From positions 248,001 to 312,000 of the forward strand of contig NZ_QLLY01000004.1 in the NCBI RefSeq assembly GCF_003259365.1: DNA of 64,000 nucleotides, given 5' to 3'. The notes below the pieces were generated by a model. It was not told where the DNA came from and ran no database searches. It saw only the letters and a program-made list of their open reading frames with translations. Below, piece after piece: positions 7,588 through 15,037 of this stretch; the first letter of the stretch is position 1; each line of letters begins with the position of its first letter. The translations under genes were made by a program, and so were the position numbers. Source of the DNA: Streptomyces sp. PsTaAH-137 (GTDB lineage Bacteria; Actinomycetota; Actinomycetes; Streptomycetales; Streptomycetaceae).

Positions 7588-9102
7588 ATGGCCAAGCACA
7601 GACGTACCCCCGCCACCTCCCCCGCCCGCATCCGCCTCGCGACGGCGACGGCGGTCGCGGCCACGCTGACCGGCGGGCTGCTCGCCGCCTCCGCGGGCTC
7701 GGCGGGCGCGGCCGACTCCGTCCACCACCCGCAGGCGGACTTCAACGGTGACGGCTACGGCGACCTGGCGGTCTCCGCGGGCGACGCCACGGTGTCCGGG
7801 CACAAGGAAGCCGGCCAGATCGTGGCCCTGTACGGGTCGGCGAGCGGCATCACCTCCGCCAAGCGCTCCACGATCAGCCAGAACACGACGGGCGTCCCCG
7901 GCACCGCCGAGGCGTACGACCACTTCGGGTGGAGCAGCGCCTACGGCGACTTCAACCACGACGGCTACGACGACCTCGCCGTCGCCGCCTCGTACGAGAA
8001 GGTCGGCAACGACGTCGACGGCGGCACCGTCGCCATCGTGTGGGGCTCGCCGAGCGGCCTCACGGGCGGCACCACCATCACCGACCCGGCCGTCTCCTCG
8101 CACGACCGCTGGGGCCAGGCCCTGGCCGCCGGCGACTTCAACGGCGACGGCAAGGACGACCTCGCCATCGGCTCGTCCTCGTCCACCCTGTACGTCTACA
8201 AGGGCGGCACGACCAAGTCCGCCTCCCTGGGCGGCCACTACACCGTCAAGCCGAACATCATCAGCGGCAGCGGCGCAGGACCCCTCAGCCTGTTCGCGGG
8301 CGACGTGAACGGCGACCACAAGACCGACCTCGTCGCCAACGGCTACGAGACCACCAGCGCCGACGGCTGGAACACCAACTACTACCTGCCCGGCACCGCG
8401 TCCGGCCTGACCACGAGCGGCGCCAAGCAGCTCAAGCGCGGTGTCATCACCGGCATCGGCGACGTCAACGGCGACGGCTTCGGCGACATCGTCACCGGCC
8501 AGGACTGGGACCCGAACACCAAGAACCCCGACGGCAGCACCTCCACCGTCCCCGAGTCCGTCACCGGCGGCCAGGTCCACGTCACCTACGGCTCGGCGTC
8601 CGGCCCGGCCGCCGTCACCAACATCACGCAGAACACCGGCAACGTGCCCGGCAGTTCGGAGCGCGGCGACTGGTTCGGCAGCGAGCTCGCCCTCGGCGAC
8701 ATCAACGGCGACTCCTTCGCGGACGTCGTCGTCGGCGCCCCCGGCGAGAACCTCGGCTCCGCCGTCAACACCGGCTCCGTCACCGTCCTGTACGGCTCCG
8801 CGAGCGGCCTGAACACCACGTCGGGCACCCAGTTCTTCGCCCAGTCCACGGCCGGCGTGCCCGGCGGCGACGAGCGCGACGACTTCTTCGGCAGCGAGGT
8901 GAAGCTCACCGACGCCAACAAGGACGGCAAGTCCGACCTGGTCGTCGGCGCCGTCGGCGAGAACGACTACAACGGCGCGCTCACCTACCTCCCGTCCGAC
9001 GGCACCAAGATCACCACCACGGGCGCCCGCTCCCTCTCGGCCACCTCGGTCGCCGTGAGCACCTCGGGCTACCCGGAGTTCGGCGCGAACGCGGCCAACT
9101 GA
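7588..9102 (+). CDS. Secreted FG-GAP repeat beta-propeller protein
   Basis: 504 residues from the ATG at 7588, preceded by AGGAG; earlier in-frame starts lack a ribosome-binding site. An arginine-rich N-terminus, a hydrophobic core and an Ala-X-Ala cleavage site near residue 40 (SAGSAGAADS) form a Sec-type signal peptide. The mature part consists of integrin-alpha-like blades containing calcium motifs such as DFNGDGYGDLAV, DFNHDGYDDLAV, DFNGDGKDDLAI, DVNGDGFGDIV and DINGDSFADVVVG. The spacers repeat VALYGSASGI and TVLYGSASGL. It is a paralogue of the genes on both sides. Likely an extracellular or wall-associated binding protein of unknown ligand. Confidence 0.88.
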   Translation: MAKHRRTPATSPARIRLATATAVAATLTGGLLAASAGSAGAADSVHHPQADFNGDGYGDLAVSAGDATVSGHKEAGQIVALYGSASGITSAKRSTISQNTTGVPGTAEAYDHFGWSSAYGDFNHDGYDDLAVAASYEKVGNDVDGGTVAIVWGSPSGLTGGTTITDPAVSSHDRWGQALAAGDFNGDGKDDLAIGSSSSTLYVYKGGTTKSASLGGHYTVKPNIISGSGAGPLSLFAGDVNGDHKTDLVANGYETTSADGWNTNYYLPGTASGLTTSGAKQLKRGVITGIGDVNGDGFGDIVTGQDWDPNTKNPDGSTSTVPESVTGGQVHVTYGSASGPAAVTNITQNTGNVPGSSERGDWFGSELALGDINGDSFADVVVGAPGENLGSAVNTGSVTVLYGSASGLNTTSGTQFFAQSTAGVPGGDERDDFFGSEVKLTDANKDGKSDLVVGAVGENDYNGALTYLPSDGTKITTTGARSLSATSVAVSTSGYPEFGANAAN

Positions 9103-9125
9103 CCCTCTTCTCGGGCGATCTCACC

Positions 9126-9156
9126 GGCGCCGGGCCGCACACCGCGGCCCGGCGCC
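9126..9156 (+). terminator. Hairpin between two FG-GAP genes
   Basis: GGCGCCGGGCCGC and GCGGCCCGGCGCC form a perfect 13-bp stem with a 5-base loop. It lies 23 bases after one stop codon and 28 before the next start. It has no T-tract, so it may attenuate or process the transcript rather than end it. Confidence 0.55.
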
Positions 9157-9184
9157 ACCCCTTGACCAGCAAAAGGCAGATCCC

Positions 9185-10594
9185 ATGCGCCGACGCACCA
9201 CCCTCCTCCTCGCCGCGGCCCTGACCGCCTCCGGCGCCCTCGCCCTCCCGGCGTCCCCGGCATCGGCCGCCGCGGCCAAGCTCACCGGTGACTTCAACGG
9301 CGACGGCTACCGCGACATCGCCGTGGCCGACCCCTCGGCGACGGTGTCGGGCAAGGACACCGCCGGTGCCGTGACCGTGTTCTACGGCTCCGCGTCCGGC
9401 ATCAGCGCCGACCGGCGCAAGACGATCACACAAGCCACCACCGGCATCCCGGGCTCCCCGGAGATGGGCGACGGATTCGGCGACAGCCTGGCCACGGCCG
9501 ACCTGGACCAGGACGGATACACCGACCTGCTCATCGGTGACCCGGGTGAGTCCGTCGGCACCGACATCCACCGCGGCAGCCTCACCGTGGTCTGGGGCGG
9601 CGCCTCGGGCCTGGGCTCCGGAGCCACCGTCCAGCCCGCCTACCTGCCCGACGACGGCTGCACCTTCGGCGAGGGTCTCGCGGCCGGCGACACCGACGGA
9701 GACGGCAACCCCGATGTCGTCGTCGGCTCCCGCTGCTCCGCCCAGTACTTCTCCGGTCCCTTCACCCGCACCGGTACTCCGGCCGCCACGGACCACGACC
9801 ATCTGCTGGGCACCACGCACACCGCCGTCGTCGGCAACGTGGACGGCGACGCCGCCGCCGAACGCGTCATGCTGCCCGGCCGCTACAGCAACGATCCCGG
9901 CGGCCGCGTCTACCTCGACAACTGGAACGGCGGCAGGTTCAGCCGCACCGAGCTGACCGGCGCCGACGGCACCACCGGCGCCATCACGGACACCAACGGC
10001 GACGGCTACGGCGACCTGGTGCTCGGCGACTACGACGATCCGAGCAGCGACAAGCCCGGCGGGCACCGCGGCGGCCAGATCTCCGTCTGGTTCGGCGGGC
10101 CCACCGGCATCGACCCGGCCCAGACGCCCGTGCTGATCGACCAGGACACCGCGGGCGTACCCGGATCCGGCGAGAAGGGAGACCAGTTCGGCTACTCCCT
10201 GGCCGTCGGCGACACCAACAAGGACGGCTACGGCGACATCGCCGTCGGCACCCCCGGCGAAGCCATCGGCAGCGAAGGCAACGCCGGCGCCGTCACGGTG
10301 CTGCTCGGTTCCGCCCACGGACCGACCGGCACCGGCGCCCGCGCCCTGAACGAGGACACCGACGGCATCTCCGGAGCGGCCGAGGACGGCGACGCGTTCG
10401 GCTCCGCGGTGAGCCTGAGCGACAACAACGGCGACGGCAAGGCGGACCTCACGGTCGGCATCCCGTCGGAGAACTCCTCGGGCTGCACCTGGAACGCCCA
10501 CGGCACCTCCGTCACCGGCTCCTTCTACATCTGCGCCCCCGCGCTCGGTCTCACCGGCGGCTACACCGGGGTCGGCACGGTGCTGGCCCCTTAA
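9185..10594 (+). CDS. Secreted FG-GAP repeat beta-propeller protein, third tandem paralogue
   Basis: 469 residues. MRRRTTLLLAAALTASGALA followed by an Ala-rich SPASAAA cleavage region is a clear signal peptide. Repeated calcium-binding blade motifs include DFNGDGYRDIAV, DLDQDGYTDLLIGD, DTDGDGNPDVVVG, DTNGDGYGDLVLGD, DTNKDGYGDIAVG and DNNGDGKADLTVG. The ATG is preceded by AAAGGCAG. It begins 82 bases after the previous paralogue, so the pair at least may be cotranscribed, and all three tandem genes probably arose by duplication. Cys residues near the C-terminus (SGCTW, YICAP) could form a disulfide. Confidence 0.87.
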   Translation: MRRRTTLLLAAALTASGALALPASPASAAAAKLTGDFNGDGYRDIAVADPSATVSGKDTAGAVTVFYGSASGISADRRKTITQATTGIPGSPEMGDGFGDSLATADLDQDGYTDLLIGDPGESVGTDIHRGSLTVVWGGASGLGSGATVQPAYLPDDGCTFGEGLAAGDTDGDGNPDVVVGSRCSAQYFSGPFTRTGTPAATDHDHLLGTTHTAVVGNVDGDAAAERVMLPGRYSNDPGGRVYLDNWNGGRFSRTELTGADGTTGAITDTNGDGYGDLVLGDYDDPSSDKPGGHRGGQISVWFGGPTGIDPAQTPVLIDQDTAGVPGSGEKGDQFGYSLAVGDTNKDGYGDIAVGTPGEAIGSEGNAGAVTVLLGSAHGPTGTGARALNEDTDGISGAAEDGDAFGSAVSLSDNNGDGKADLTVGIPSENSSGCTWNAHGTSVTGSFYICAPALGLTGGYTGVGTVLAP

Positions 10595-10641
10595 GGGCCC
10601 GTCGGCGGGCACCCCGTAGGGGATGTCACAGCTCAGCCGCA

Positions 10642-10671
10642 ATGCCGGGCCCGATCCCCCGGGCCCGGCAT
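10642..10671. terminator. Hairpin terminator after the FG-GAP genes
   Basis: ATGCCGGGCCCG pairs with CGGGCCCGGCAT, a perfect 12-bp stem with a 6-base loop, 47 bases after the FG-GAP stop and before the Yip1-like gene. No T-tract follows. Confidence 0.65.
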
Positions 10672-10703
10672 CGACCCCGGCGAAACCAGGTACGTTCGAC
10701 TAC

Positions 10704-11555
10704 GTGGCTGGATTCAGGAACGGACGCGGCCGGGACAACCGCGAAGCGCCCCAAGGCCCCCCGCAGTACTACGGCGGCGGCGGTGGTCAGCAGCAGTGGC
10801 CCCAGGGCAACAACGGCGGCGGGGGCGGACACGGCGAGCCGGAGTACTTCGGCGACCCGCGGCAGGCGCCCCGCCCGCAGCAGGGCGGCGGCTACGACCC
10901 GTACGCGGCCAACAACCCGGGCCACACCCAGGCGTTCTCGGTGAACCCGGACGAGGACCCGTACGGCCAGGGCTCCACCTACCAGGCGGGCGCGGCCCCG
11001 GCCGGCCCCATCGGCCCCCGCCTGCACTGGAAGGACCTCCTCACCGGAGTCGTCTTCCGCCCCGCGCCGACCTACCTCCAGATGCGCGACTACGCGATGT
11101 GGGCCCCGGCGCTCATCGTCACGTTCCTCTACGGCCTGATCGCCATCTTCGGCTTCGACGGCGCCCGCGAGGACGTGATCAACGCCACGCTCTCGTCGGC
11201 GATCCCCTACGTCCTCACCACGGGCGTCGCGGTCACGATCTCCTTCTTCGTCCTCGGCGTGGTCACCCACACCCTGGCCCGCCAGCTCGGCGGCGACGGC
11301 GCCTGGCAGCCCACGGTCGGCCTGTCCATGCTGATCGCCTGCCTCACGGACACCCCGCGCCTGCTGGTCGGCATGTTCCTCGGCGGCGACGAGATGTTCG
11401 TCCAGCTCCTCGGCTGGGCGACCTGGATCGCGGCGGGCGCCCTGCTCACCACGATGGTCTCCAAGTCCCACGACCTCCCCTGGCCCAAGGCCCTCGCGGC
11501 CTCGGCGATCCAGCTGGTGGCCCTGCTCTCGATCATCAAGCTGGGCACGTTCTAG
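10704..11555 (+). CDS. Yip1-family integral membrane protein
   Basis: 283 residues from the GTG at 10704 (VAGFRNGRGRDNREAPQGP). Reading upstream adds only a Pro-rich stretch that crosses the preceding hairpin, so the GTG is preferred. The first ~110 residues are a disordered Gly/Gln/Pro/Tyr-rich tail. The rest holds about five helices: PALIVTFLYGLIAIFGF, AIPYVLTTGVAVTISFFVLG, GLSMLIACL, LLGWATWIAAGALL and ALAASAIQLVALLSIIKL. The line LLTGVVFRPAPTYLQMRDYAMW introduces the Yip1 region. The bacterial family has no established function. A strong terminator follows. Confidence 0.75.
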   Translation: MAGFRNGRGRDNREAPQGPPQYYGGGGGQQQWPQGNNGGGGGHGEPEYFGDPRQAPRPQQGGGYDPYAANNPGHTQAFSVNPDEDPYGQGSTYQAGAAPAGPIGPRLHWKDLLTGVVFRPAPTYLQMRDYAMWAPALIVTFLYGLIAIFGFDGAREDVINATLSSAIPYVLTTGVAVTISFFVLGVVTHTLARQLGGDGAWQPTVGLSMLIACLTDTPRLLVGMFLGGDEMFVQLLGWATWIAAGALLTTMVSKSHDLPWPKALAASAIQLVALLSIIKLGTF

Positions 11556-11573
11556 CCACGCCGTACGCAGGTG

Positions 11574-11610
11574 AAGGGGCCCGGCACCGTCGAACGGTGC
11601 CGGGCCCCTT
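11574..11610. terminator. Bidirectional terminator between convergent genes
   Basis: AAGGGGCCCGGCACCGT and ACGGTGCCGGGCCCCTT form a perfect 17-bp stem with a 3-base loop. It lies 18 bases after the Yip1 stop on one side and 21 bases after the phosphoribosyltransferase stop on the other, so it can serve both. Confidence 0.9.
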
Positions 11611-11631
11611 TCACGTACACGGGAGACGGCC

Positions 11632-12147
11632 TCAGGCGTCGAGCACCTGCCCGGCACGCTTCACGACGGGGGGTTCAACACTCCACGGGAAGTTGATCCA
11701 GTCATCGGTCCGCTTCCACACGTACTCGCACTTCACGAGCGAGTGCGACTTCTCATAGACGACGGCGGACCGCACCTCGGCCACGGTGTCCAGGCAGAAG
11801 TCGTACACCAGCTTGAGCGTCTTGCCGGTGTCGGCGACGTCGTCGGTGATCAGGACCTTCTTGTTGGAGAAGTCGATGGCGTTCGGCACCGGAGCCAGCA
11901 TGACCGGCATCTCCAGCGTCTCGCCCACGCCGGTGTAGAACTCGACGTTGACGAGGTTCAGGTTCTTGACGTCCAGCGCGTACCCGAGGCCACCGGCGAC
12001 GAAGACGCCGCCGCGCGCGATGCTCAGGATGATGTCGGGCTCGTACCCGTCGTCGGCGATGGTCTGCGCGAGCTCGCGGATCGCGACCCCGAACTTCTCG
12101 TACGTAAGGTTCTCGCGCACGGGGGCCGTACCGCTGCTGTCACTCAT
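11632..12147 (-). CDS. Purine-type phosphoribosyltransferase
   Basis: 171 residues from the ATG at 12147-12145. The PRPP-binding motif VLITDDVADTGKT (residues about 97-109) is diagnostic of type I phosphoribosyltransferases. IILSIARGGVFVAGGLGYAL supplies the N-terminal PRPP loop, and the family resembles hypoxanthine/xanthine-type salvage enzymes. The C-terminal KRTDDWINFPW is also typical of that group. An upstream GTG at 12162-12160 overlaps the dcd stop as GTGA and would add MSGSD, so the true start is uncertain. Close linkage to dcd suggests a nucleotide metabolism operon. Exact base specificity is not readable. Confidence 0.85.
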   Translation of the reverse strand: MSDSSGTAPVRENLTYEKFGVAIRELAQTIADDGYEPDIILSIARGGVFVAGGLGYALDVKNLNLVNVEFYTGVGETLEMPVMLAPVPNAIDFSNKKVLITDDVADTGKTLKLVYDFCLDTVAEVRSAVVYEKSHSLVKCEYVWKRTDDWINFPWSVEPPVVKRAGQVLDA

Positions 12148-12158
12148 GTCGCTGCCGC

Positions 12159-12734
12159 TCACACCTGGGTCCGATGGAAATTGAGGAAGGAACGCGAGGC
12201 GGTCGGCCCGCGCTGTCCCTGGTAACGCGAACCGTAGCGCTCGCTCCCGTACGGGAACTCGGCGGGTGACGACAGGCGGAACAGGCACAGCTGCCCGATC
12301 TTCATCCCCGGCCACAGCTTGATCGGCAGCGTGGCGAGGTTCGACAGCTCCAGCGTGACGTGACCGCTGAAGCCCGGGTCGATGAAACCGGCGGTGGAGT
12401 GCGTGACCAGCCCGAGGCGGCCGAGCGAGCTCTTGCCCTCGAGGCGCGAGGCGATGTCCTCGGGCAGCGAGATGACCTCGTACGTGGACGCCAGCACGAA
12501 CTCACCCGGGTGCAGGATGAACGGCTCGTCGCCCTCCGGCTCCACCAGCCGGGTCAGGTCGGCCTGCTCGACGCTCGGGTCGATGTGCGGGTACTTGTGG
12601 TTCTCGAACACCCGGAAGTAGCGGTCGAGCCGCACATCGATGCTCGACGGCTGAACCATCGATTCGTCGTAGGGATCGATCCGTACCCGTCCGGAGTCGA
12701 TCTCGGCCCGGATGTCCTTGTCTGAGAGCAGCAC
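12159..12734 (-). CDS. dcd: dCTP deaminase
   Basis: 191 residues, the standard length, from the GTG at 12734-12732. The -10-like TATCCT at 12741-12746 (minus strand) ends six bases upstream, so the mRNA is probably leaderless. Signature stretches are [41 protein letters not shown] with the catalytic region, [19 protein letters not shown] and the C-terminal [11 protein letters not shown] nucleotide lid. The enzyme deaminates dCTP to dUTP in pyrimidine deoxynucleotide supply. The hydrophobic and Ser/Arg contact residues of the family appear intact. Confidence 0.96.
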   Translation of the reverse strand: MLLSDKDIRAEIDSGRVRIDPYDESMVQPSSIDVRLDRYFRVFENHKYPHIDPSVEQADLTRLVEPEGDEPFILHPGEFVLASTYEVISLPEDIASRLEGKSSLGRLGLVTHSTAGFIDPGFSGHVTLELSNLATLPIKLWPGMKIGQLCLFRLSSPAEFPYGSERYGSRYQGQRGPTASRSFLNFHRTQV

Positions 12735-12751
12735 GCACCGAGGATACGCAG

Positions 12752-12789
12752 AGCGCGCGGGCCCGCCACAATCGGCGGGCCCGCGCGCT
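12752..12789 (-). terminator. Hairpin terminator upstream of dcd
   Basis: AGCGCGCGGGCCCGCC pairs perfectly (16 bp) with GGCGGGCCCGCGCGCT around a 6-base loop. It separates the small zinc-ribbon gene from the dcd promoter. Confidence 0.8.
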
Positions 12790-12832
12790 TTGACCTGGTC
12801 CGTACGACTACCTGCGACTACCCGTGCCGCGA

Positions 12833-13063
12833 TTACCGCTGCTGCGGTCCCACAGGAACGGCGTGCCGCAACCGAGCACACTTCGGACACCGGATGAGCC
12901 GGCCCGGACCGAGACGGTCGGCCTGCTGCATCGGGAACGAAGCGGTGCTGAACACGTGCCCTTCGGCACATCGGACGACGGTGCGTTCCAACGAGTCCAT
13001 CAAGTCCCGGAGTCCCTTCCCCACGAGCCATTGGGCCAGTTTCCTGACCGACGACGGGGTCAC
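12833..13063 (-). CDS. Small zinc-ribbon protein, conserved in Streptomyces
   Basis: 76 residues if started at the GTG at 13063-13061. An ATG at 13000 with AGGGA upstream would give a 55-residue form, and a GTG at 13099 a longer one. The conserved core is [20 protein letters not shown], then [16 protein letters not shown]. The CxxGH and CPKC elements form a likely zinc ribbon. I recall close relatives next to dcd in other Streptomyces but no function. It is transcribed toward dcd and ends at the hairpin in front of it. Confidence 0.6.
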   Translation of the reverse strand: MTPSSVRKLAQWLVGKGLRDLMDSLERTVVRCAEGHVFSTASFPMQQADRLGPGRLIRCPKCARLRHAVPVGPQQR

Positions 13064-13280
13064 ATTACGGGATGAAAGGGACGCGGATCCAGGCGGCACT
13101 CCGACCTCGGGACACCCCTGAGAAACCCTCGCGCGGTCCGCCCACCGTACGCCTCAACTCCCTTCACCCGCAGTCACATCCACGCCGCACAACGCAGCCG
13201 GGCCCCGACGGCTTCAGCGCCCGGGGCCCGGCATGGGGTACAGTGTCCAGCGGTACAAGCCGCTTCAACGGCGGTACTAC

Positions 13281-13354
13281 GCGGGTGTAGTTTAATGGTA
13301 GAACATAAGCTTCCCAAGCTTAGAGCGCGAGTTCGATTCTCGTCACCCGCTCCA
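13281..13354 (+). tRNA. tRNA-Gly (anticodon CCC), CCA encoded
   Basis: The acceptor arms GCGGGTG (13281-13287) and CACCCGC (13344-13350) pair fully. The D-arm is followed by the anticodon stem TAAGC/GCTTA around TTCCCAA, so the anticodon is CCC. The T-arm CGAGTTCGATTCTCG is canonical. T at 13351 is the discriminator and CCA at 13352-13354 is encoded. The part from the anticodon stem onward is repeated 8503 bases downstream, which marks this gene as the integration site of an element. Confidence 0.96.
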
Positions 13355-13409
13355 TGGTTCAGAGCAGCATCCAGGGCCCAGGTCATCGACCGGGGCCTTT
13401 TTGCTGTCC
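13307..13409 (+). repeat. Left attachment site (att) at tRNA-Gly
   Basis: This 103-base stretch begins in the tRNA anticodon stem and runs through the tRNA 3' end and its terminator. It is repeated at 21810-21912 with only two mismatches (13394 and 13406). Sequence similarity stops abruptly on both sides. A crossover in the anticodon region of a tRNA is typical of tyrosine-recombinase elements. Confidence 0.9.
13374..13402 (+). terminator. tRNA-Gly terminator
   Basis: A stem with GGCCC...GGTC paired to GACC...GGGCC around ATC, containing one internal mismatch, is followed by TTTTT. The copy at the right attachment site has a substitution weakening the stem. Confidence 0.7.
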
Positions 13410-13492
13410 ACTCTCGGCTACTCGTCGCGTGCCAGTTGAGGGGCTGTGAATGCACGAGGCCATGCACGCCCTACACGGAAAGGACCGGGCCC

Positions 13493-13930
13493 TCAAGGCT
13501 TCCAGGCGTTATCCACCTGGAAGGACACAACCGTGCCGCCGAAGCGGCTAGGACCCGCGCTCCATGAGTCCGACAGTTCGTCGACCAAGCGCAGACCCCG
13601 TCCGTGCGCGTCAGTGGCATCGGGATCGCACAGGTGCACATCGGCAGGAAGTCCGGGGTTGTGCACCTCGACGTGCAGGGCCTCACCCATTCGCCGCCAC
13701 TCGACCCTCACGCGCCACGACTCCTCAGCTTCCCCGTAGAGGATGGCGTTGGTCACCAGCTCGGAGAGCATCAGTACGCAGTCGTCGACCGAGCACACCA
13801 GGTCGTAGGTGTCAGTGAACTTCCGAAACCACCGCCGAGCCCGGGACACGGACTCGGGCACCGGATAGAGGGTCATGCCTCCCATCGGAGGCAGCATCGC
13901 CGCACCAGGCCCATCATGAGCATCCGCCAT
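13493..13930 (-). CDS. ATP-binding protein, RsbW/SpoIIAB-like (HATPase_c_2)
   Basis: 145 residues. The N-box LMLSELVTNAILYGE binds ATP-Mg, and the G1/G2 boxes are PDATDAHGRGLRLV and FGGTVVSFQV. The layout is that of the large Streptomyces family of stand-alone anti-sigma-factor-type kinases. These proteins act in regulation through protein partners. Family members often sit beside small DNA-binding proteins; here the immediate upstream neighbour is a small CxxC protein ending 6 bases before the ATG. The gene lies just inside the left attachment site of the element and is probably expressed from the promoter controlled by the GntR-type operators at 14137-14178. Confidence 0.85.
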   Translation of the reverse strand: MADAHDGPGAAMLPPMGGMTLYPVPESVSRARRWFRKFTDTYDLVCSVDDCVLMLSELVTNAILYGEAEESWRVRVEWRRMGEALHVEVHNPGLPADVHLCDPDATDAHGRGLRLVDELSDSWSAGPSRFGGTVVSFQVDNAWKP

Positions 13931-13936
13931 GAACGC

Positions 13937-14119
13937 CTACTCCTTACCGGTGCCGTCACAGTCGAGACAGCGCCGCTTGGATGTGGAGTGGGCGCGAGCA
14001 TCGGCGACGGAGGCCGCCAGGCCCGAGCGGGAGCCAACACGCTTCCACCCGCGACCCCGGCATCCACGGCACACCACGTCGTGCGATGACCGCCGTAACT
14101 CCCCATGCTCCCAGCTCAC
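13937..14119 (-). CDS. Small zinc-finger-like protein (two CxxC motifs)
   Basis: 60 residues from the GTG at 14119-14117, chosen because GGAAGGGG stands six bases upstream; an ATG further out would overlap the operators. Two CxxC motifs, VVCRGCRGRGWKRVG and RRCLDCDGTGKE, resemble half of a DnaJ-type cysteine-rich zinc domain. Such mini-proteins are common in Streptomyces elements. It is followed by the RsbW-like gene six bases later, so the two form an operon behind the AGTGGC/GCCACT operators. Function unknown. Confidence 0.65.
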   Translation of the reverse strand: MSWEHGELRRSSHDVVCRGCRGRGWKRVGSRSGLAASVADARAHSTSKRRCLDCDGTGKE

Positions 14120-14136
14120 GCCATGCCCCTTCCGAC

Positions 14137-14178
14137 TAAGTGGCCTTAGCCACTTACTGGATAGTGGCATTAGCCACT
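14137..14178 (-). promoter_or_regulatory. Two palindromic operators of the GntR regulator
   Basis: TAAGTGGC...GCCACTTA at 14137-14156 and AGTGGC...GCCACT at 14163-14178 are near-perfect inverted repeats of the same type. They sit just upstream of the small CxxC gene and RsbW-like operon. Matching sites occur in the GntR gene's own promoter (14974-15013), which argues for one regulator acting on all of them. Confidence 0.75.
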
Positions 14179-14216
14179 CAGAGCCACAAGCGGTTCACCG
14201 AGAGAAGCTCGACTTT

Positions 14217-14957
14217 CTAGGCGATCGGGTAACCCTGCTCGAACGCCCAACGCCCGGGCGGGTACGTGGCCTCAGCGAACTCGATGGGACGGTCTTGCAG
14301 GTCATAGACCACGTGATGAACGATCAAGACTGCCGCACCAGCGGCAAGTTCCAGGTCCGACGCCTCGTCCTCCGTAGCCAACCGGGCGCACATCCGATCC
14401 TCGGCATAGCTGCCCTGGCGACCAGTCATGTTCTCGACGTACATGAGCGTGCCCTCCTGAATCCGGTCAGGATCACGGAGCTTGGGCGCGCGCTCGCCGA
14501 TGTCGGCACCGAACCATGACGTCGAGATCGTGATGGGCCCGGTGTCGTTCTTCGTCACTCGGCGACGGTGCACAGCGCGGGCTCCAGGCGCCAGGCTCAG
14601 CGCCTCCGCCACATGTGCAGGCGCCTCCAACCAGCCGGCCGAGGTGATGACCGCGTACTCACCGGGCGTGTAGATCTTGCCGGTCTGCTTCGCGCGCCCG
14701 TAGAGCTCCCGAGCACGCCGATTCACGGCGAGGCTACGGACGTAGGTGCCTGACCCCTGCCTCTTCTCCACCAGCCCCTGATGACTCAGCGCTTCCAGCG
14801 ACCGCGCGGCAGTTGGCCGTGAGACCTTCCAGTCGGCGGCCAGTTGGCGCTCCGACGGAACCTCGTCGCCAGGCCTCAAGTCGCCCCGCAAGATCTGATC
14901 GCGGATGTGGTGCGCGATCTGGAGGTACTTGGGCTGGGTCTCTTCGATCTGCGGCAT
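14217..14957 (-). CDS. GntR-family regulator, HutC/UTRA type
   Basis: 246 residues. The N-terminal winged helix-turn-helix reads YLQIAHHIRDQILRGDLRPG, then VPSERQLAADWKVSRPT, EALSHQGLVEKRQGSGTYV. Residues ~95-245 form a UTRA effector-binding domain ending RPIEFAEATYPPGRWAFE. The ATG is preceded by GGAAGGGG. The protein is flanked on both sides by AGTGGCT/AGCCACT sites, implying autorepression and control of both the DUF1152 gene and the CxxC/RsbW-like operon. This kind of regulator commonly controls transfer and maintenance in Streptomyces integrative plasmids. Effector unknown. Confidence 0.9.
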   Translation of the reverse strand: MPQIEETQPKYLQIAHHIRDQILRGDLRPGDEVPSERQLAADWKVSRPTAARSLEALSHQGLVEKRQGSGTYVRSLAVNRRARELYGRAKQTGKIYTPGEYAVITSAGWLEAPAHVAEALSLAPGARAVHRRRVTKNDTGPITISTSWFGADIGERAPKLRDPDRIQEGTLMYVENMTGRQGSYAEDRMCARLATEDEASDLELAAGAAVLIVHHVVYDLQDRPIEFAEATYPPGRWAFEQGYPIA

Positions 14958-14973
14958 CAGATCCCCTTCCCTA

Positions 14974-15013
14974 AGTGGCTATGACCAGTAGCCACTATAG
15001 GGTGAGTGGCTAG
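14974..15013. promoter_or_regulatory. Divergent promoter with GntR operators
   Basis: AGTGGCT-N9-AGCCACT at 14974-14996 is followed by a further AGTGGCT half-site near 15005-15011. Together they lie between the GntR gene and the DUF1152 gene. The half-site overlaps the expected -35 region of a promoter whose -10 is TACGCT at 15026-15031, six bases before the GTG at 15038. Confidence 0.7.
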
Positions 15014-15037
15014 CACCCAAACCCGTACGCTGCCCGG

